In this document: in pieces, positions 11,701 to 19,062 of the stretch | Position numbering within the stretch: the first letter of the stretch is position 1 | Layout: every line of letters starts with the position of its first letter | From: a virus | Reading direction: 5' to 3' (one strand) | IMG/VR virus record: IMGVR_UViG_3300009428_000057 | Span: 1 to 26,467 of that record | DNA length: 26,467 nt | Notes under the pieces: generated by a model | The model's input: the letters and a program-made list of their open reading frames with translations, nothing else | Databases searched by the model: none | What the model was told of the DNA's origin: nothing | Program-made: the position numbers and the translations under genes

Positions 11701-14700
11701 TGGCGGGGCAAACAAATTCGCGTTCAATATGGATGTGTTGGAATACAAGCCAGATGAACTTGTCAATACGTTTGATGAACTAATGAACGAAACTGAGGTA
11801 GCGGGTTTCAAAACCAAAAGTCCGACACCGCAGATTTCTGTAATGAAAGAAGCGTTGATACCGATGGTGTTGGACGCGCTTGATTTCACAGGCGCCGAAG
11901 ATTTAATGAATAAATCAGTGCTATCAAGCGGCGACATCAAATCTTGGAAAGAACGTGCGAAACTTTCCAATTTGGACGTCGAGGCTATTAAGGACACATA
12001 TCGTTCGATAAACCCAGCCGCAGCCGACGATCAGGTCCAAGAGTTAATGAGAGCCGTGGCGCACATAACTTCTGGGATGATAAGCAATGCGGATGCACAA
12101 CGCCGCTTTTTGCCACTTAGCTTGTACGATATTGGAGGTGAGTACGCTCAGAGAATGCGTGGCTCTCCTGCTATAGAATATCTCGACGGTGAGGTTCCAG
12201 CGATCCTGGCAAAAGACTTCTCCGATGACCTGATGGATACGCATAGTATTCAGCAGAAGAAAGCCATTCGTAACTGGACTGGGAGTAAAAGCCCGATACC
12301 ACTTTACATTATGCGTGGTGGCACGAACGGGTTCCGCACGGCTGTCGCAGACCCGACGCGAATGCGCTACAATATGGAAGACTTTCTCAAACAGATGGAC
12401 GAAGAGGGGTTGGACGAAGACGCATTGGACGATGTAGTTTACGACGTGATTAACCTATCGGATAGTTACGATAGGATGGCAGAAGCTAAGTCATCTGGCG
12501 CAGACGCAGAGGAAATCATTTCCATACAGAGAGAAATCGCAGATGCTCACAGATACTTGAAAGGTAAGCCTGAGACTAAAGCGGTTTACGATAGAGAAGA
12601 CTTTGTTACGCCCGTATACGTGAAAGACGATGACCCTCTCTTTATCCCACAGGTAATAAACGTTGAACCAGAGGGCGATGGCGCAAGATACCTACAGGAT
12701 ATAAGCGACCGCCTTTCAGCGGTGATGAAAGCCAAGGGTAGACTGAGCGATTACATTTTTGAAGTTAATGACTACGACAGCACCTTCGACTTGCCGCGAG
12801 GTACTCGTTCGGTGAGAGGCGTAGATGTATTGACCGGAATGTATAAATTCGTAGCTGCCTCCATGCCTCACAAGGCACAAGACGTGGAGCGCGAACTGTT
12901 CCGTAAGCTGCGACAGGCTGGGTTCTCCACGCTCACTGTGCGATCACCTGACTGGGCTAAATACTACGATCCGTACGCTCCAGAAGTTATCTCACGCTAC
13001 CAAAGGACGATGGCAAACTTCACGGGCGAACCGTCGATGGCCGATATCGGTGCGCAGTACAAAGATAGCACTCTTAGTGCTATCCGAGACATGAATTTGT
13101 TTAGCCCATCGAGTAGGTACACTGCGCCAATTGCGAGAGGCATCAACTCGACTATCATTCTTGACCCCGCGAAAGCCAAGAAAGTAAACGACCCTTACTT
13201 TTCTAATCTTAACATACCATCCGAGAAGTCATTCATGGCTTCGGGCGCACCATCCATGTCATACGTGGACGCTCTGATGGACAACCCAGACAGCGCATGG
13301 AAAGCGAGGCTACGTGCAGCCAAGCAGCTAGAGGCTGGTGGTATTCCGAGCGCAAGCCTCAACACTATCGTCAAGATGGGTAAAGGGCAGAAGGTTACTA
13401 AAGCAGACGTCGAGAAGCTCAACAAAGTCAGCAGCCTTTTCACCATGAAAACAAATGGTGGGATCATACGCGCATCTGGCATGAATTGGCTGGCACGTTT
13501 CGTAGAGCCAGAGGACGGTTCGGGCGGTCACTTTGAGCGCGTCAACGCAAAAATGGGACGGTTCCTTGTACCTCTCACACGTAAGCTGCACAGGCTCCCG
13601 AATAAGAATGGTCGATCTAGCAATATGGTCGAGCGTTACTACCAGCAAGGCTTCTTGCAAATGGCCGATGCAACGCGCAAGGGCTTCGGTTCTATCGTGG
13701 GCATGGCTCCAACAACACGCATCAACCAGCCGATAGCTCACGAAAGAATAGCGCAAGCGTTACGCAACAGAGGTAGTGCTGATGGACTTCGCCCTAAAGA
13801 AAAGGAAGTTTATGAGGAAATCCAGCAATACTTTAAGCAAGCGCACAACCGTCTGACCCAAGCTGGCATTCAGATCGGTGAGATAAAGGAAGATTATTTT
13901 CCGCAAATCTGGCGAAGAGATTTGATCGAAGCCAACGAAGAAGAGTTCAAACGTAACCTTGCTCGCTATTTCCAAGAGGAGCATCTCGTCCGTGAGGGCG
14001 ATAATCTCGCAGGAGATAAGGCACTAGCGAAAGCCAGCTCTGTATTCCTAAAGCTCACTGCCGAGGATGGGGTGCTGACTGGTGATCCTATGCAGTTCTA
14101 CTCTCGCAAGACAGCAGACAATGCCGACTTCCAAAGGCTTATCAGGCTCGACCAGTTCCCAGATTTCGTGAAGGCTGGTAATCCAAACAACTTGTCTAAG
14201 TTCCTAGAGAATGACTTGCTTATCGTAATGACTAAGTATGCGGATAACGTCGAGCATCGTCTGGACTTGGTTGACCAGTTCGGTGTCGGTGGTCACGCGC
14301 ATCACGATTATCTAGCTACAATATCTGGTGGGCCAGATGCTATATCAAGGCTGCTGCGCTCCAACAAAGTTCTCAAGCGTAACTACCGTACATTCCTCAA
14401 CAACCGTCTTGACGATGATGCGGATGTAGACGAAGGCGGCATGGTCGGTATCTTTAAGACTGACCACTTCAAAGCTCCGATACAAAAGTCTGGTATCGAA
14501 GGTAAGATGATAGCTGACAAGAGAGCAAACTCTTTAGTAAGCATGGCTAGGTCGGGCGCATCTTCGAAAGAAATGTTTAACGAGATGATGAAGTCTCTTG
14601 ATGTTTCGAAGGAAAGCTCTGGACCTGCTACGATGATGAAGAAGAACTTCGGCAAACGGGCCGAAGCTATAGCCAACGCGCTTTACGACACGAAAGGGTT

Positions 14701-16078
14701 TAGAGAACTTCCGAGCGAAGACAACATACGTCACGCGCAAGGCACGTTTAACGCTGTGCAGCGGCAACCGATTGATGGGTTCAGCCCACTCTATAACGGC
14801 AAGACTACATCAAAGTGGCTGCGGTCTATAAACGGCGTCACGTTACTGTCGTTCACAACGTTAACTTCATTGGGCGACTTGGTTCTCCCACTCGTAAGCA
14901 GTGGAGACTTTAAGTCTTCTTTCAACGGCATCCGTAAGTTTACCCAGTCAGGCACAGGTGGCGAAGAATATCGCGATATGATCCGTGGGGTAGGAGCCGC
15001 CGTAGAAAATATCGTACACCAGCGTATGACGACTGCGTTCGGTGTCGAAGCCACTCAGTTTAGTTCGGGCTTCTTTAATCTGTCATTGCTTACGCCGTGG
15101 ACCGATACGATGCGCGACATCTCTGCCGCTACGGGCTTCGAACACTTCAAGGCGCAGCAGAAAATTGCGCAGCGTTATTCTGGCACGAAGAAAGGACGTA
15201 TAGCCAAGCAAATTTTATCAGAGTACGGGCTTGCGGATCTTGCGGATGCGAAAGCCCCTCCGGTCGAAAGTATAATGAAACAATCGCCTTTGGGTCAGAC
15301 GCACGATATGTACGATAAGGTCGCTTCGTCCGTAATTAAATTTACGAACCAGTCTATCTTCACCCCCAATCCGAATGACATACACCTATGGGGTCAGACC
15401 CCTATCGGCGCTATCTTGTACCAGCTAAAATCATTCCCAATGATGATGGCGCGTCTTGGTGGCCGCAACATTCGTAAAGCAAAAGACGGTAACTGGAAGC
15501 CTCTCGCGTACATGGCTACGGTAATGCCCGCAATGGGCTACGGCGCAGCATCAATCAAGGACGTAGTGCAGGGCAGAGGTGGCGAGGAGAACAGAGAGTT
15601 TGCTTCACGCGAGCGCAAGCTGACAGACAGCTACGCAAGTGCAGAAGGCATGGTCAACAGGGTGTCCGACGACTTGGGCATAGATGCTGACAGATACCTC
15701 GGCATGTATCACGATGGTCTGATGATGTCGGGTGGTCTTGGCTTCGTCGGAGAAATGCTAGTGGACATAGCCAACCAAACTGACAACGGCTACTACGGTA
15801 TGTGGCGTACAGCCACGGCAATCGGTGGGCCATCCGTTTCACTGGGCGGCAGAGCAGTCAGAGTTCTTGGTGGGGTTCAGGATGCGGCCTTCGATGCAAT
15901 GGGATTTGAATCTACTAACTACAAAGAGCGTGACGCATTTGATGCTTCGTTCGGATTAGTTCCGTTTGTCGGTCAGATGCCAGCCGTAAAAGAAAATCTA
16001 AAAGATATGTTGCTAGGAGAAAGCTCTAAGAAGAGCCGGTCTTCGGATCAAGCATTTGGACTTGATTTTGATCTTTAG
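5741..16078 (+). CDS. Giant phage polyvalent virion protein with zincin-type peptidase motif (3445 aa)
   Basis: The single uninterrupted ORF is 10.3 kb, with ATG after GGAG inside a hairpin. Residues about 115-235 are rich in Ala and Gly with hydrophobic runs (for example AIGAGVGGAVGGLIGGGIG), plausible for membrane insertion. Residues 240-1000 are charged and coiled-coil-like. H1390-E-L-G-H1394 forms an HExxH zinc site, with E1460 (in QEMWANQF) as likely third ligand, resembling metallopeptidase domains of phage large polyvalent proteins. Near residue 2200 an LYIMRGG segment, with a later STIILDP motif, loosely recalls phage ADP-ribosyltransferase-like domains; this is weak. The last 850 residues (DYFPQIW, LKSFPMM, hydrophobic helices) look like the conserved C-terminus of giant virion proteins. 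It is probably packaged and ejected, as gp16 is in T7. Residues typical of the N4 virion RNA polymerase were not found. The 3' end overlaps the convergent gene by 53 bp. Confidence 0.72.
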   Translation: MARTFDEIYNDVSALYDQEQEVKVAEDYTTLSGSQLLENNQFLQDLTKYYRNSGQSFTSTEDMLDEWYTDERWDDWNSLWKAGDLIEYANAGTDKELIARLGRAWSNAPTRGSWWDKTRDIGGALIADPLNFAGGAGVAAKGAKAAQLATQAGKSAAQAKRAGMFAGAAKGAKQEGAISAGVELGFDAMDQKREIDYGLRDEYSVGDAAKATAIGAGVGGAVGGLIGGGIGRFSGATESAIADTNAVAMASNPDFADFSKITDADWIEGGTNLAINTRRRIADLEADIQESQTVINDPTSPDKASAAENIVASQTEINDIRMSIEQVSAIERAVVERQRTIDAEYQKAYGQDGKVNTEAQAEVSGKINDLTAEMSGLQNQARDLLSRSYLDEPVEVDTTPPISKKAQNKAAKKTKATEAKAKEPADAADTPEPFAEILEVGTADGVKTKGIMTHTLDAKRKAIAENVGEEAAAAYENGVKSNLQESATSTPKVEAEPVQLNALETKAASSIEGVAPKKAVTSFDQIKYNSPSQKAAVRKLLDGKSSVITEQDVVELFNAGKLKANGAKLAARTPIAVLRKVNNEIREAAGQEVKDFVKGKAATAADEPATEAVEDGIDAEAVVQQDMADADDMAQLDSEGSVEETPDGSVEEYVQAENDGSELEWDFRSSGQQASIEASYQKYGVDEDFLDGLVQKGIVKLTPKGKLSQEGKKTFEKEAEEYSKDIDEYLKKPEGKTAQEKIDADEQAINQENYEGEWGTTNLHAEIVYRAIVEMVADASDPTKELNRLIEQVSTHEGYSGELKRRVKQMITAQLETGQDPVPNRTIRSGGSRVETAMKREKNAGITFRLEPDTKEGRSVYKGKIQSFLKRGYASGSEDGRTVISIDDVITNSKLKKMEAQSILDEDTRGVSIAKLEKTIARLEKQKAKNKSGKLKPEAEANLAGLKTRLATELATPPTDTYIAYKPNGNQTADDLPQGTRFRDTDFDTAYEVIVRTKDGAKFRTFSTLERLNEFLGNVRKADEEEVQSIVRSAEDMTAAIDDALSGDKSLEEKAALVEELRRTTVKPKAKPKTAAKDIPNVPVFRDENEDMVLALVPRDMVGTSVKNAGSKLARIINETQIEAGANVKELLGSLEKNDLNEFAIGYLPVQARKFRSNRRRIEDLFVPLNKENGLGAASEIGRDAEGFEAFVPRKMPLTAAETNQTTFKLSDEKVSIGAERAIFKVLDDVGASGVPEELRGGKRLEHFNDNMKNRDFTLNELNQIIRTYEVAPFTFKGQDQRIVPMQTRLQVLSFLEGLRYDLAPNGFRKPTSTLVEAQQQLAYITKGVSKKERQVAEELLGIVSTESKAPVLRFNQDSGDVMGAFDPSTNAVEIADKAGPITFNLTLAHELGHWSWDNIASSQLKREFWEIMSEKFSTPTGQVKSGADAVMEEMSPVMRWGQKSQKSIGQDISEHTPQEMWANQFSMYLLHRKGIDVGEKEFFKRHKFFFEKWFDKIKVLYKKIRGENIFDPQLEPIFRNLIADKREFVYRNYLNPVEAKSSKGKALERRYREVYDARKVLQDKLKSGDPEAVAIAAREIQSALYSMGMSKKDAEFIVRSQNKKIVSDAAKQGRTPTDAEMRQVNTSGTLSVMKGKGLSNKMVTAGRRINELIVNEKDVFDPNGNEAGVVGLNTVENVNEFYNTELKQLLTEVMERLNTGFQDVEYGDMPSYVPTKDFMGLREVIGMDTINKARKFKEVKRAINQKSASGKQAAKNAVNNIDKIKSENDGSVSKETMEGAELLHANADIPELVRTLVNAKGKTEEAAAKHALADAMHRNFIPKINDKDRRYKEANIKELPALALDRLIKHDDKVGYFQAMAELANKKYYKNFKINALPDKKSEMRVRLPSEDNLGIDPELDLITTEVLKTKSHRTERKSYVLKTMTTRLIDEGLDINVMEDPESAGLSMNAARKQLRLVTNNITSSNGGDVRVGIGQIMDMLLNSYGGANKFAFNMDVLEYKPDELVNTFDELMNETEVAGFKTKSPTPQISVMKEALIPMVLDALDFTGAEDLMNKSVLSSGDIKSWKERAKLSNLDVEAIKDTYRSINPAAADDQVQELMRAVAHITSGMISNADAQRRFLPLSLYDIGGEYAQRMRGSPAIEYLDGEVPAILAKDFSDDLMDTHSIQQKKAIRNWTGSKSPIPLYIMRGGTNGFRTAVADPTRMRYNMEDFLKQMDEEGLDEDALDDVVYDVINLSDSYDRMAEAKSSGADAEEIISIQREIADAHRYLKGKPETKAVYDREDFVTPVYVKDDDPLFIPQVINVEPEGDGARYLQDISDRLSAVMKAKGRLSDYIFEVNDYDSTFDLPRGTRSVRGVDVLTGMYKFVAASMPHKAQDVERELFRKLRQAGFSTLTVRSPDWAKYYDPYAPEVISRYQRTMANFTGEPSMADIGAQYKDSTLSAIRDMNLFSPSSRYTAPIARGINSTIILDPAKAKKVNDPYFSNLNIPSEKSFMASGAPSMSYVDALMDNPDSAWKARLRAAKQLEAGGIPSASLNTIVKMGKGQKVTKADVEKLNKVSSLFTMKTNGGIIRASGMNWLARFVEPEDGSGGHFERVNAKMGRFLVPLTRKLHRLPNKNGRSSNMVERYYQQGFLQMADATRKGFGSIVGMAPTTRINQPIAHERIAQALRNRGSADGLRPKEKEVYEEIQQYFKQAHNRLTQAGIQIGEIKEDYFPQIWRRDLIEANEEEFKRNLARYFQEEHLVREGDNLAGDKALAKASSVFLKLTAEDGVLTGDPMQFYSRKTADNADFQRLIRLDQFPDFVKAGNPNNLSKFLENDLLIVMTKYADNVEHRLDLVDQFGVGGHAHHDYLATISGGPDAISRLLRSNKVLKRNYRTFLNNRLDDDADVDEGGMVGIFKTDHFKAPIQKSGIEGKMIADKRANSLVSMARSGASSKEMFNEMMKSLDVSKESSGPATMMKKNFGKRAEAIANALYDTKGFRELPSEDNIRHAQGTFNAVQRQPIDGFSPLYNGKTTSKWLRSINGVTLLSFTTLTSLGDLVLPLVSSGDFKSSFNGIRKFTQSGTGGEEYRDMIRGVGAAVENIVHQRMTTAFGVEATQFSSGFFNLSLLTPWTDTMRDISAATGFEHFKAQQKIAQRYSGTKKGRIAKQILSEYGLADLADAKAPPVESIMKQSPLGQTHDMYDKVASSVIKFTNQSIFTPNPNDIHLWGQTPIGAILYQLKSFPMMMARLGGRNIRKAKDGNWKPLAYMATVMPAMGYGAASIKDVVQGRGGEENREFASRERKLTDSYASAEGMVNRVSDDLGIDADRYLGMYHDGLMMSGGLGFVGEMLVDIANQTDNGYYGMWRTATAIGGPSVSLGGRAVRVLGGVQDAAFDAMGFESTNYKERDAFDASFGLVPFVGQMPAVKENLKDMLLGESSKKSRSSDQAFGLDFDL

Positions 16079-16277
16079 TCTCTAGCTCAATGATCATGTC
16101 AAGATAGTGTTGGGCTTTTCGCAAGTCGGATAGCCCACCTTTATCACGCCAGCGCACAACGTATTTAATTACGTTTGCCTCGGCAAAGGGTATTTGGTTA
16201 CGGATGATAAACTCTGTAGGCTGGATCACGTACTTACGATAGTGATCTCCGTCTACTTGCGTTTCTAATGCGCTCAT
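16026..16277 (-). CDS. DUF3310 family protein (T7 gp1.7-like)
   Basis: This 83-residue protein has the DUF3310 signature: G-D-H-Y near residue 10, I-Q-P-T-E-F, then A-N-V-I-K-Y-V-V-R-W with K-G-G and a final L-R-K-A-Q-H-Y-L-D-M-I helix. The family includes T7 gene 1.7, reported as a nucleotide kinase, but most members are uncharacterised. A role in nucleotide metabolism is therefore only a possibility. It is the last gene of the leftward operon. Its ATG overlaps the TGA of the upstream coiled-coil gene (ATGA at 16277-16274), which suggests translational coupling. Its 3' end runs 53 bp into the end of the giant gene on the opposite strand. No intrinsic terminator is evident downstream. Confidence 0.85.
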   Translation of the reverse strand: MSALETQVDGDHYRKYVIQPTEFIIRNQIPFAEANVIKYVVRWRDKGGLSDLRKAQHYLDMIIELETKDQNQVQMLDPKTGSS

Positions 16278-16543
16278 TTGTTTTCATAGTCCAACTTGGT
16301 GATTTCCGTTTCGACTTCGATCAGTTCACACCGAAGGCTTGTCACCCTATTTTTTTCGAAACGTAATTTCATTTTGGCTTTGTGAAGATCGTCTTTCTGC
16401 TCGTTTACATGCTCAGGCATATCTACTCGATTTTCTAACCGTTCTTTGACGTCTTCGACGCGAGTAATAAGACTGTCTATGTCACTTTCCTTGCGTACGA
16501 TTTCCTGCATTAATGTTGATCTGAGATTTAGTAAGTTAATCAT
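16274..16543 (-). CDS. Small coiled-coil protein of unknown function
   Basis: The 89 residues are almost entirely heptad-like and charged, with Leu/Ile/Val repeating through L-N-L-R-S-T-L, I-D-S-L-I-T-R-V, V-T-S-L-R-C-E-L and V-E-T-E-I-T-K-L. A coiled-coil oligomer or an adaptor for a neighbouring recombination protein is likely. No family is recognised. Start and stop each overlap the adjacent operon gene by 4 bp (ATGA junctions), which strongly supports that it is a real, translated gene. Confidence 0.7.
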   Translation of the reverse strand: MINLLNLRSTLMQEIVRKESDIDSLITRVEDVKERLENRVDMPEHVNEQKDDLHKAKMKLRFEKNRVTSLRCELIEVETEITKLDYENK

Positions 16544-17361
16544 GCTGGCCTCAGTAATATATACTTATCGCAAGGCGTTACAGCCTTGGAGCCGTCTAAA
16601 TTACAGAGCCAATCCCCATCCTTTGACGGTGACGCATTCTCGCAAAATCTACACTTCGGGTCTACCTCCGGCACGTACCAGCAGGCACTACGTTTAAAGC
16701 ATCCCTTACATCGATAATCGTTTTCTGTTTCCGCAATCCTGTCAGCCCTACCGTCGAGAGCAGCTTGAATTAAGGAGAACATAGCCACCCATTCCTCGTG
16801 ATCGTACTCGACAATCTCAGCGTGGTAGCGGGAACTATTTTTGCAGTACGAAATAAAGAAGCTGCGCTTGATGCCCGACATAGCCATCATCATTGTCATT
16901 TGGCGGTAATAATGGCGGTGAGAAACTTTCACCCCATGACGACTAAACTTCTTAAAGTTTGCATCGTTCATAGATTTGATTTCTAGTATCGCTCTGGGCG
17001 AACCATCCTCAAAGTCTACCATTCCATCCGTATTACATACGACATGACCGCCAAGCCATTCGTACCGAAACTGTTTACCAGTCCACTCGTCTTTTTCGTA
17101 GACAAGTAGATCAGCTTTTTCCTTGAGGTCTTTGACCACCATCGCTTCGGTACTGTGACCGGTGCGAAAAATCCGTAGTAGTTGTGGGTCTATTGGGTCT
17201 TCGGGAAATCCACGAAGGGACAACTGCATCTTTGCGGTACAGTCCGTACCGGCCATCGACGCACCAATGTACGACCTAGCCTCGCCGCGATCTTCTGCGG
17301 CGAAGCCTTTGTCTATATCACTGACAATTTTTGCAGCCAGATCAGAATGGGATTTCGTCAT
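16540..17361 (-). CDS. Cas4/RecB-like PD-(D/E)XK nuclease with Fe-S-type and extra cysteine cluster
   Basis: The protein has 273 residues. It shows the RecB/Cas4 nuclease order: H69 in R-T-G-H-S-T-E, D112 in C-N-T-D-G-M-V-D-F, then E127-I-K129 in A-I-L-E-I-K-S, and Q154 with Y151-Y152 in the next helix. C41 plus C218-x2-C221-x5-C227 has the spacing of the iron-sulphur cluster in AddB/Cas4 nucleases. A second group, C237, C240, C253 and C264, follows it and may bind zinc. Such enzymes are DNA exonucleases that produce single strands for annealing. Next to a single-strand binding protein and a RecA-like ATPase, this is probably the exonuclease of the phage recombination set. The ATG lies 20 bp inside the upstream gene, with GGGGA as ribosome-binding site. 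Confidence 0.85.
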   Translation of the reverse strand: MTKSHSDLAAKIVSDIDKGFAAEDRGEARSYIGASMAGTDCTAKMQLSLRGFPEDPIDPQLLRIFRTGHSTEAMVVKDLKEKADLLVYEKDEWTGKQFRYEWLGGHVVCNTDGMVDFEDGSPRAILEIKSMNDANFKKFSRHGVKVSHRHYYRQMTMMMAMSGIKRSFFISYCKNSSRYHAEIVEYDHEEWVAMFSLIQAALDGRADRIAETENDYRCKGCFKRSACWYVPEVDPKCRFCENASPSKDGDWLCNLDGSKAVTPCDKYILLRPA

Positions 17362-17806
17362 CCAGTGGTTTCCCCGCTTCTGGCGCTTGACTGTCCGACG
17401 CCTTCAATGTCGTAGATTTTATCGGCATCGTGTAGTTTACTTCGTCCCTCGCTTGATTATCTTTCTTGCTGATTTTATTCACGACATTGATCGTCAAAGG
17501 AATTCCACGGATTGTTTCGATAGGCGGCGTGACGGTGGCGTCCATACCCAGAGAATGTAAAATTTTAGCGAAGCGTTCTCTGCCCCACTTCTGGTGGTCT
17601 TCAGTCTCAGATACCCATGTGATCCACTGACGGATTTGACCATTGTCGTTAGCATATTTTAATTCGATCTGTACGTCTGTATTTGACTTTACGTTCACCT
17701 TACTCTCGGTGATTGTTACGTCATGCCTCCCAGCGTTGAAGATCGGGGCCATGCCACTCGCTTCTATTTCTGGTAACGCTTGCCCATCAAATCTAAAATC
17801 ACTCAT
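17342..17806 (-). CDS. DUF669-like single-stranded DNA-binding protein
   Basis: This 154-residue protein resembles the DUF669 family of phage recombination operons. It has a beta-rich middle part and ends in D-D-E-I-P-F, matching the acidic tip (DDDIPF) with which bacterial SSB recruits partners. By analogy it would coat single-stranded DNA and dock replication or recombination enzymes. AAAGGA nine bases before the ATG is a good ribosome-binding site. It overlaps the RecA-like gene by 8 bp and the nuclease by 20 bp, consistent with co-translation and joint action. A conventional OB-fold SSB is not obvious from motifs, so the assignment rests on the tail, length and context. Confidence 0.75.
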   Translation of the reverse strand: MSDFRFDGQALPEIEASGMAPIFNAGRHDVTITESKVNVKSNTDVQIELKYANDNGQIRQWITWVSETEDHQKWGRERFAKILHSLGMDATVTPPIETIRGIPLTINVVNKISKKDNQARDEVNYTMPIKSTTLKASDSQAPEAGKPLDDEIPF

Positions 17807-18578
17807 TATTCATTTGTCCTTTCATTTCCGTTACTCTTTTCATTAATACTGTTATGTCGCTATCGTTCTCGACGGGACGAAGAACACGCTTCGGATCACG
17901 GACTTTGCCGTGCCAGCCCTTCACGTTGTCGGTAATCAAATAGCGGCTAACTACCATCTTGTTGTCTTGCTCAGACGTTTTGCGAACTAAGCAGAATACA
18001 AAATCAAAGTTGGCCCCGAAGTTTTTCTGCACTTTCTTCTGATCCAGCATGGGCCAATACTCGGTTGAACCGTTGTCGTTAGTTTCTTCTGCCGCTAGGC
18101 AGATGGTAAGGGACGGAACATCTAAGCTCCTTACCCAATCCTCATAATTGTGTAGACGCGACTGATACTGAGAGAATACATCCCATCCAGTAAACTGAGC
18201 CTTGCACTCTTCCATAATCAAACTGGAAAGCGCAGTCATACTGTCGATACCGACCCACTTGTACTTAGATTTAAAGTCAGCCGAGTTGCAGTAGTTCATC
18301 AAGTCACGGAAGCGGATGTGGCGGCGGCGAGACTTGTTACCTTCGTCGTCAACCACATCATAAGTTTCTGTTTCGTATGCGGTAAACTCATACGCATCAA
18401 TGTCGATATCAGCGATGGAGCTTAACCCCTTCTCGCCTGATAGGATCAAACCTTTTCCGTATGCCTTTTCCATGTTGGCGAGGTTAGTAGATTTACCAAC
18501 GCCACTGTGTCCGACGAGCAATGCTCTCATGCTCGCCATCGTGTCCTTCGTCGAGAAGGGTTGCGGTAGTTTAACCAT
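17799..18578 (-). CDS. RecA-like P-loop ATPase (Sak4 / AAA_24-type phage recombinase)
   Basis: The chosen start is the ATG at 18578, giving 259 residues, with AAGG about nine bases upstream and an 8-bp overlap with the upstream gene. Extending to an in-frame start at 18641 would add 21 residues coded inside that gene. Walker A is G23-H-S-G-V-G-K29-S-T31. Walker B is K-W-V-G-I-D112-S. The compact RecA-like core and length fit the Sak4 / AAA_24 group of phage nucleotide-binding proteins that promote single-strand annealing with an SSB. Here an SSB-like gene follows immediately. It probably acts on the phage genome in recombination-dependent replication or repair. Confidence 0.83.
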   Translation of the reverse strand: MVKLPQPFSTKDTMASMRALLVGHSGVGKSTNLANMEKAYGKGLILSGEKGLSSIADIDIDAYEFTAYETETYDVVDDEGNKSRRRHIRFRDLMNYCNSADFKSKYKWVGIDSMTALSSLIMEECKAQFTGWDVFSQYQSRLHNYEDWVRSLDVPSLTICLAAEETNDNGSTEYWPMLDQKKVQKNFGANFDFVFCLVRKTSEQDNKMVVSRYLITDNVKGWHGKVRDPKRVLRPVENDSDITVLMKRVTEMKGQMNNE

Positions 18579-18975
18579 TATTTGTAACCTTGAATGTTGT
18601 TGTGCCACGTTTAATTGTGAGGGCTTCTGACAGTACGGCACGAGCCTCTGGCTCTGCTCTGTCGAAGTCGCGCTTTGCTATAGTCAGAGATTTTGTGACG
18701 ACATCTGAGTATTGTTCTAGTTCTGCTGACCCGACAATCTCTGCCAGCCGCTCCTTGTCCCAGTCGTACTTCTGGGCTGTCTTGATCACAAGATCGGTAT
18801 CCAGTGCGATTTGTATTTTATGCTCTTCGAAATCTTCGGGCAAATCAGAGAGTACAATCTCTTTCAGGTCGACAATCTCTTCCTTGATTACATCAGACCT
18901 CTTCAGCAGCTCCGCCAACTTCTCAGCGTTGTCTATCAGACGCGTTTCTTTAGCCAGGTTAATATTGATATTCAA
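18571..18975 (-). CDS. Conserved-looking hypothetical protein, first gene of the recombination operon
   Basis: The 134-residue protein starts at TTG, chosen because GGAGG lies five bases before it and no ATG fits better. It is acidic in the middle, helical and without membrane segments or known motifs. The family is not recognised. It is the promoter-proximal gene of the leftward operon, about 52 bases from the predicted transcription start. It overlaps the RecA-like gene by 8 bp, so its product is probably needed early or together with the recombinase. It could be a recombination accessory, a host-nuclease inhibitor or a regulator. The sequence does not decide. Confidence 0.7.
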   Translation of the reverse strand: MNININLAKETRLIDNAEKLAELLKRSDVIKEEIVDLKEIVLSDLPEDFEEHKIQIALDTDLVIKTAQKYDWDKERLAEIVGSAELEQYSDVVTKSLTIAKRDFDRAEPEARAVLSEALTIKRGTTTFKVTNNG

Positions 18976-19014
18976 TTTTTCCTCCGTTCGAAGTTTGAAA
19001 GTTATATTTAAGAC

Positions 19015-19043
19015 TTGTTCAAACTGTCTTTAGTTGTTAATAC
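19015..19043 (+). promoter_or_regulatory. Sigma70-type promoter for the Cro-like/primase operon
   Basis: TTGTTC (19015-19020), a 17-bp spacer, then TAATAC (19038-19043). The predicted start near 19050 leaves a 35-base leader before the ATG at 19085. Its -10 overlaps the -10 of the opposing promoter. Confidence 0.6.
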
Positions 19044-19062
19044 GCAAACGATAGACAGTCAA
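19034..19062 (-). promoter_or_regulatory. Sigma70-type promoter for the leftward recombination operon
   Basis: On the minus strand TTGACT (19062-19057), a 17-bp spacer, then TAACAA (19039-19034). The predicted start is near 19027, about 52 bases before the TTG start at 18975. The -35 is strong and the -10 weak. It overlaps the rightward promoter almost completely. Confidence 0.55.

Noticed and set aside
5741-16078. N4-type virion RNA polymerase (similar length)
   Set aside because: The R-x3-K-x6-7-Y-G and related polymerase motifs were not found. Length alone is not enough.
18579-18641. Longer N-terminus for the RecA-like protein
   Set aside because: The extra 21 residues lie wholly inside the upstream gene. 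The ATG at 18578 has a ribosome-binding site and precedes the normal P-loop distance.
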